15,621 nucleotides of DNA, taken from assembly GCA_945983015.1 (NCBI GenBank), contig CAMFSN010000027.1, forward strand, positions 1 to 15,621, written 5' to 3'. The notes beneath the pieces were generated by a model. It saw nothing but the letters and a program-made list of their open reading frames with translations. It was not told the origin of the DNA and did not search any database. Source of the stretch: an uncultured Bacteroidales bacterium. Its GTDB lineage: Bacteria; Bacteroidota; Bacteroidia; Bacteroidales; UBA932. This document shows positions 15,182 to 15,621 of this stretch, piece by piece. Numbering within the stretch: the first letter of the stretch is position 1; each line of letters opens with the position of its first letter. The position numbers and the translations under genes are program-made.

Positions 15182-15258
15182 GTGAGTAAAAATGGCGATT
15201 TACTCACGGGTCAGGGTTTTCAGAGGTCACCGGTGAGTAAAAAGCCCGATTTGCTCAC
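15182..15258. repeat. 51-nt palindrome repeat array, first block (copies 1 and 2)
   Basis: Two units begin at 15182 and 15233, 51 bases apart. Each holds GTGAGTAAA, an 8-nt loop and the complementary TTTACTCAC. In copy 1 the stem is perfect (15182-15190 with 15199-15207). In copy 2 the second arm is TTTGCTCAC, which keeps pairing through a G-T wobble. Loops are AATGGCGA and AAGCCCGA. The 25-base interval contains a partly conserved GTTTTCAG word. An open frame runs through both copies (VSKNGDLLTG, VSKKPDLLTG) and stops right after copy 2; it is probably a by-product of the repeat. Confidence 0.85.
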
Positions 15259-15419
15259 GGGATAGTGTTTTCAGGCGGAGGCTGCTCGACTTCTCGATCA
15301 CGCCTGGCTCCACTTGCCTCCACCTAGTTTCCTCTCCACTTACGCCAGCCGCGGATCTCGGCACCCACTCCCGAGCCGTGGGCGGCACGTCCTTCGAAGC
15401 CGACAGCCTCCCGCCTATA
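15259..15419. other. GC-rich spacer between the two palindrome blocks, no gene seen
   Basis: The first bases continue the inter-palindrome consensus (GGGATAGTGTTTTCAGG) and then diverge. A degenerate 23-nt-type repeat lies near 15317-15342. A nested dyad (GCCGC 15348-15352 with GCGGC 15382-15386, enclosing CTCGG 15357-15361 with CCGAG 15371-15375) could fold but is not recognised. Short open frames on both strands do not resemble proteins. Together with 14909-15091, where only the hydrolase promoter is evident, this leaves the right-hand 700 bases free of convincing genes. Confidence 0.5.
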
Positions 15420-15443
15420 CATCCAGGTAGTTTTCATCTTACC
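15420..15443. repeat. Isolated copy of the 23-nt direct repeat before the second palindrome block
   Basis: CATCCAGGTAGTTTTCATCT followed by TACC matches the 15116 copy with a few changes. The bases after it (CCGACC, then about 11 bases and CGGTGAG) parallel those after the first block (CTGACC, then about 11 bases and CGGTGAG). This indicates that the whole module, 23-nt repeat plus palindromes, was duplicated. Confidence 0.65.
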
Positions 15444-15462
15444 ATCCGACCAAAGTCCCGCG

Positions 15463-15621
15463 GTGAGTAAAAATGGCGATTTACTCACCAAACCTAAATT
15501 CCAGAGGTCCGCGGTGAGTAAAAAGGCTGATTCACTCACGGAACATAGTTTTCAGAGACCATCGGTGAGTAAAAATGGCGATTTTACTCACGGAACCTGT
15601 CGTCCAAGGGCTCGCGGTGAG
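15463..15621. repeat. 51-nt palindrome repeat array, second block (copies 3-5 and start of copy 6, cut by the window edge)
   Basis: Units begin at 15463, 15514, 15565 and 15617, spaced 51, 51 and 52 bases; the extra base is an added T in copy 5. Copies 3 and 5 have perfect 9-bp arms (copy 3: 15463-15471 with 15480-15488). Copy 4 has one mismatch (TTCACTCAC). Loops are AATGGCGA, AAGGCTGA and AATGGCGA. The 25-base intervals share a consensus near GGAACATAGTTTTCAGAG, so they are repeats themselves and not unique spacers. Copy 6 is cut at GTGAG by the window end, so the array continues beyond. Confidence 0.88.

Noticed and set aside
15182..15591. Series of intrinsic terminators
   Set aside because: The 9-bp stems are only moderately GC-rich and lack a following T-run on either strand. 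Regular 51-base tandem spacing does not fit terminators.
15182..15621. CRISPR array
   Set aside because: The intervals between palindromes are only about 25 bases and share a consensus with each other, so they are not unique spacers. The array is interrupted and no cas gene is in view.
15181..15621. Eukaryotic 5' splice sites (GGTGAGTAAA)
   Set aside because: The resemblance is coincidental. Everything else in the window is bacterial, and the word is one arm of a palindrome.
15092..15621. Integron attC sites or an IS element
   Set aside because: No integrase or transposase is seen, attC-type core sites are lacking, and the repeats are short tandem units, not terminal inverted repeats around a gene.

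Overview
The window reads as chromosomal DNA from a member of the Bacteroidales (phylum Bacteroidota). The reasons are a regulator of the DUF6377 type (tetratricopeptide sensor, membrane span, C-terminal helix-turn-helix), a BACON domain, several signal-peptidase-II lipoproteins, a subtilase of the Bacteroidota kind, and two promoters that match the phylum's TTTG / TAnnTTTG consensus. Genus cannot be fixed from the sequence.

Left third (2-5844, + strand): a tightly overlapping operon. It holds the end of an unrecognised beta-rich protein, then a lipoprotein periplasmic adaptor, an RND inner-membrane pump and a TolC-like outer-membrane channel. Together the last three make a complete tripartite efflux system. 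Junctions overlap by 4, 4 and 11 bases, so the genes are probably translationally coupled.

Middle (5834-12323, - strand): five consecutive lipoprotein genes. In transcription order they are a 638-residue protein of five tandem beta-sandwich-like modules, a 208-residue DUF1566-like protein, a 590-residue protein with a BACON domain and four more modules of the same general kind, a subtilisin-family (S8) protease with an intact catalytic set, and a 130-residue lipocalin-like protein. Four-base overlaps or a 1-base gap join all five. The last gene's 3' end overlaps the end of the TolC-like gene by 11 bases, so the two operons converge with no space between them. A canonical promoter and a leader of about 130 nt precede the first gene.

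Directly upstream on the same strand lies the transmembrane DUF6377-type regulator (12500-14041), the natural candidate for controlling the lipoprotein operon. Upstream of it is a 246-base gap whose minus-strand transcript is C-rich and entirely G-free for 96 nt. This looks like a Rho-utilisation signature or an unstructured leader. Next comes a HAD-superfamily phosphatase (14288-14908, - strand) with its own canonical promoter.

Right end (about 14909-15621): a gene-free repeat region. It holds 23-nt direct repeats and a 51-nt tandem repeat, each unit containing a 9-bp stem / 8-nt loop palindrome. The array is interrupted once and runs off the window edge.

The best candidates for something undescribed are the regulator plus five-lipoprotein/protease locus and the 51-nt palindrome array.
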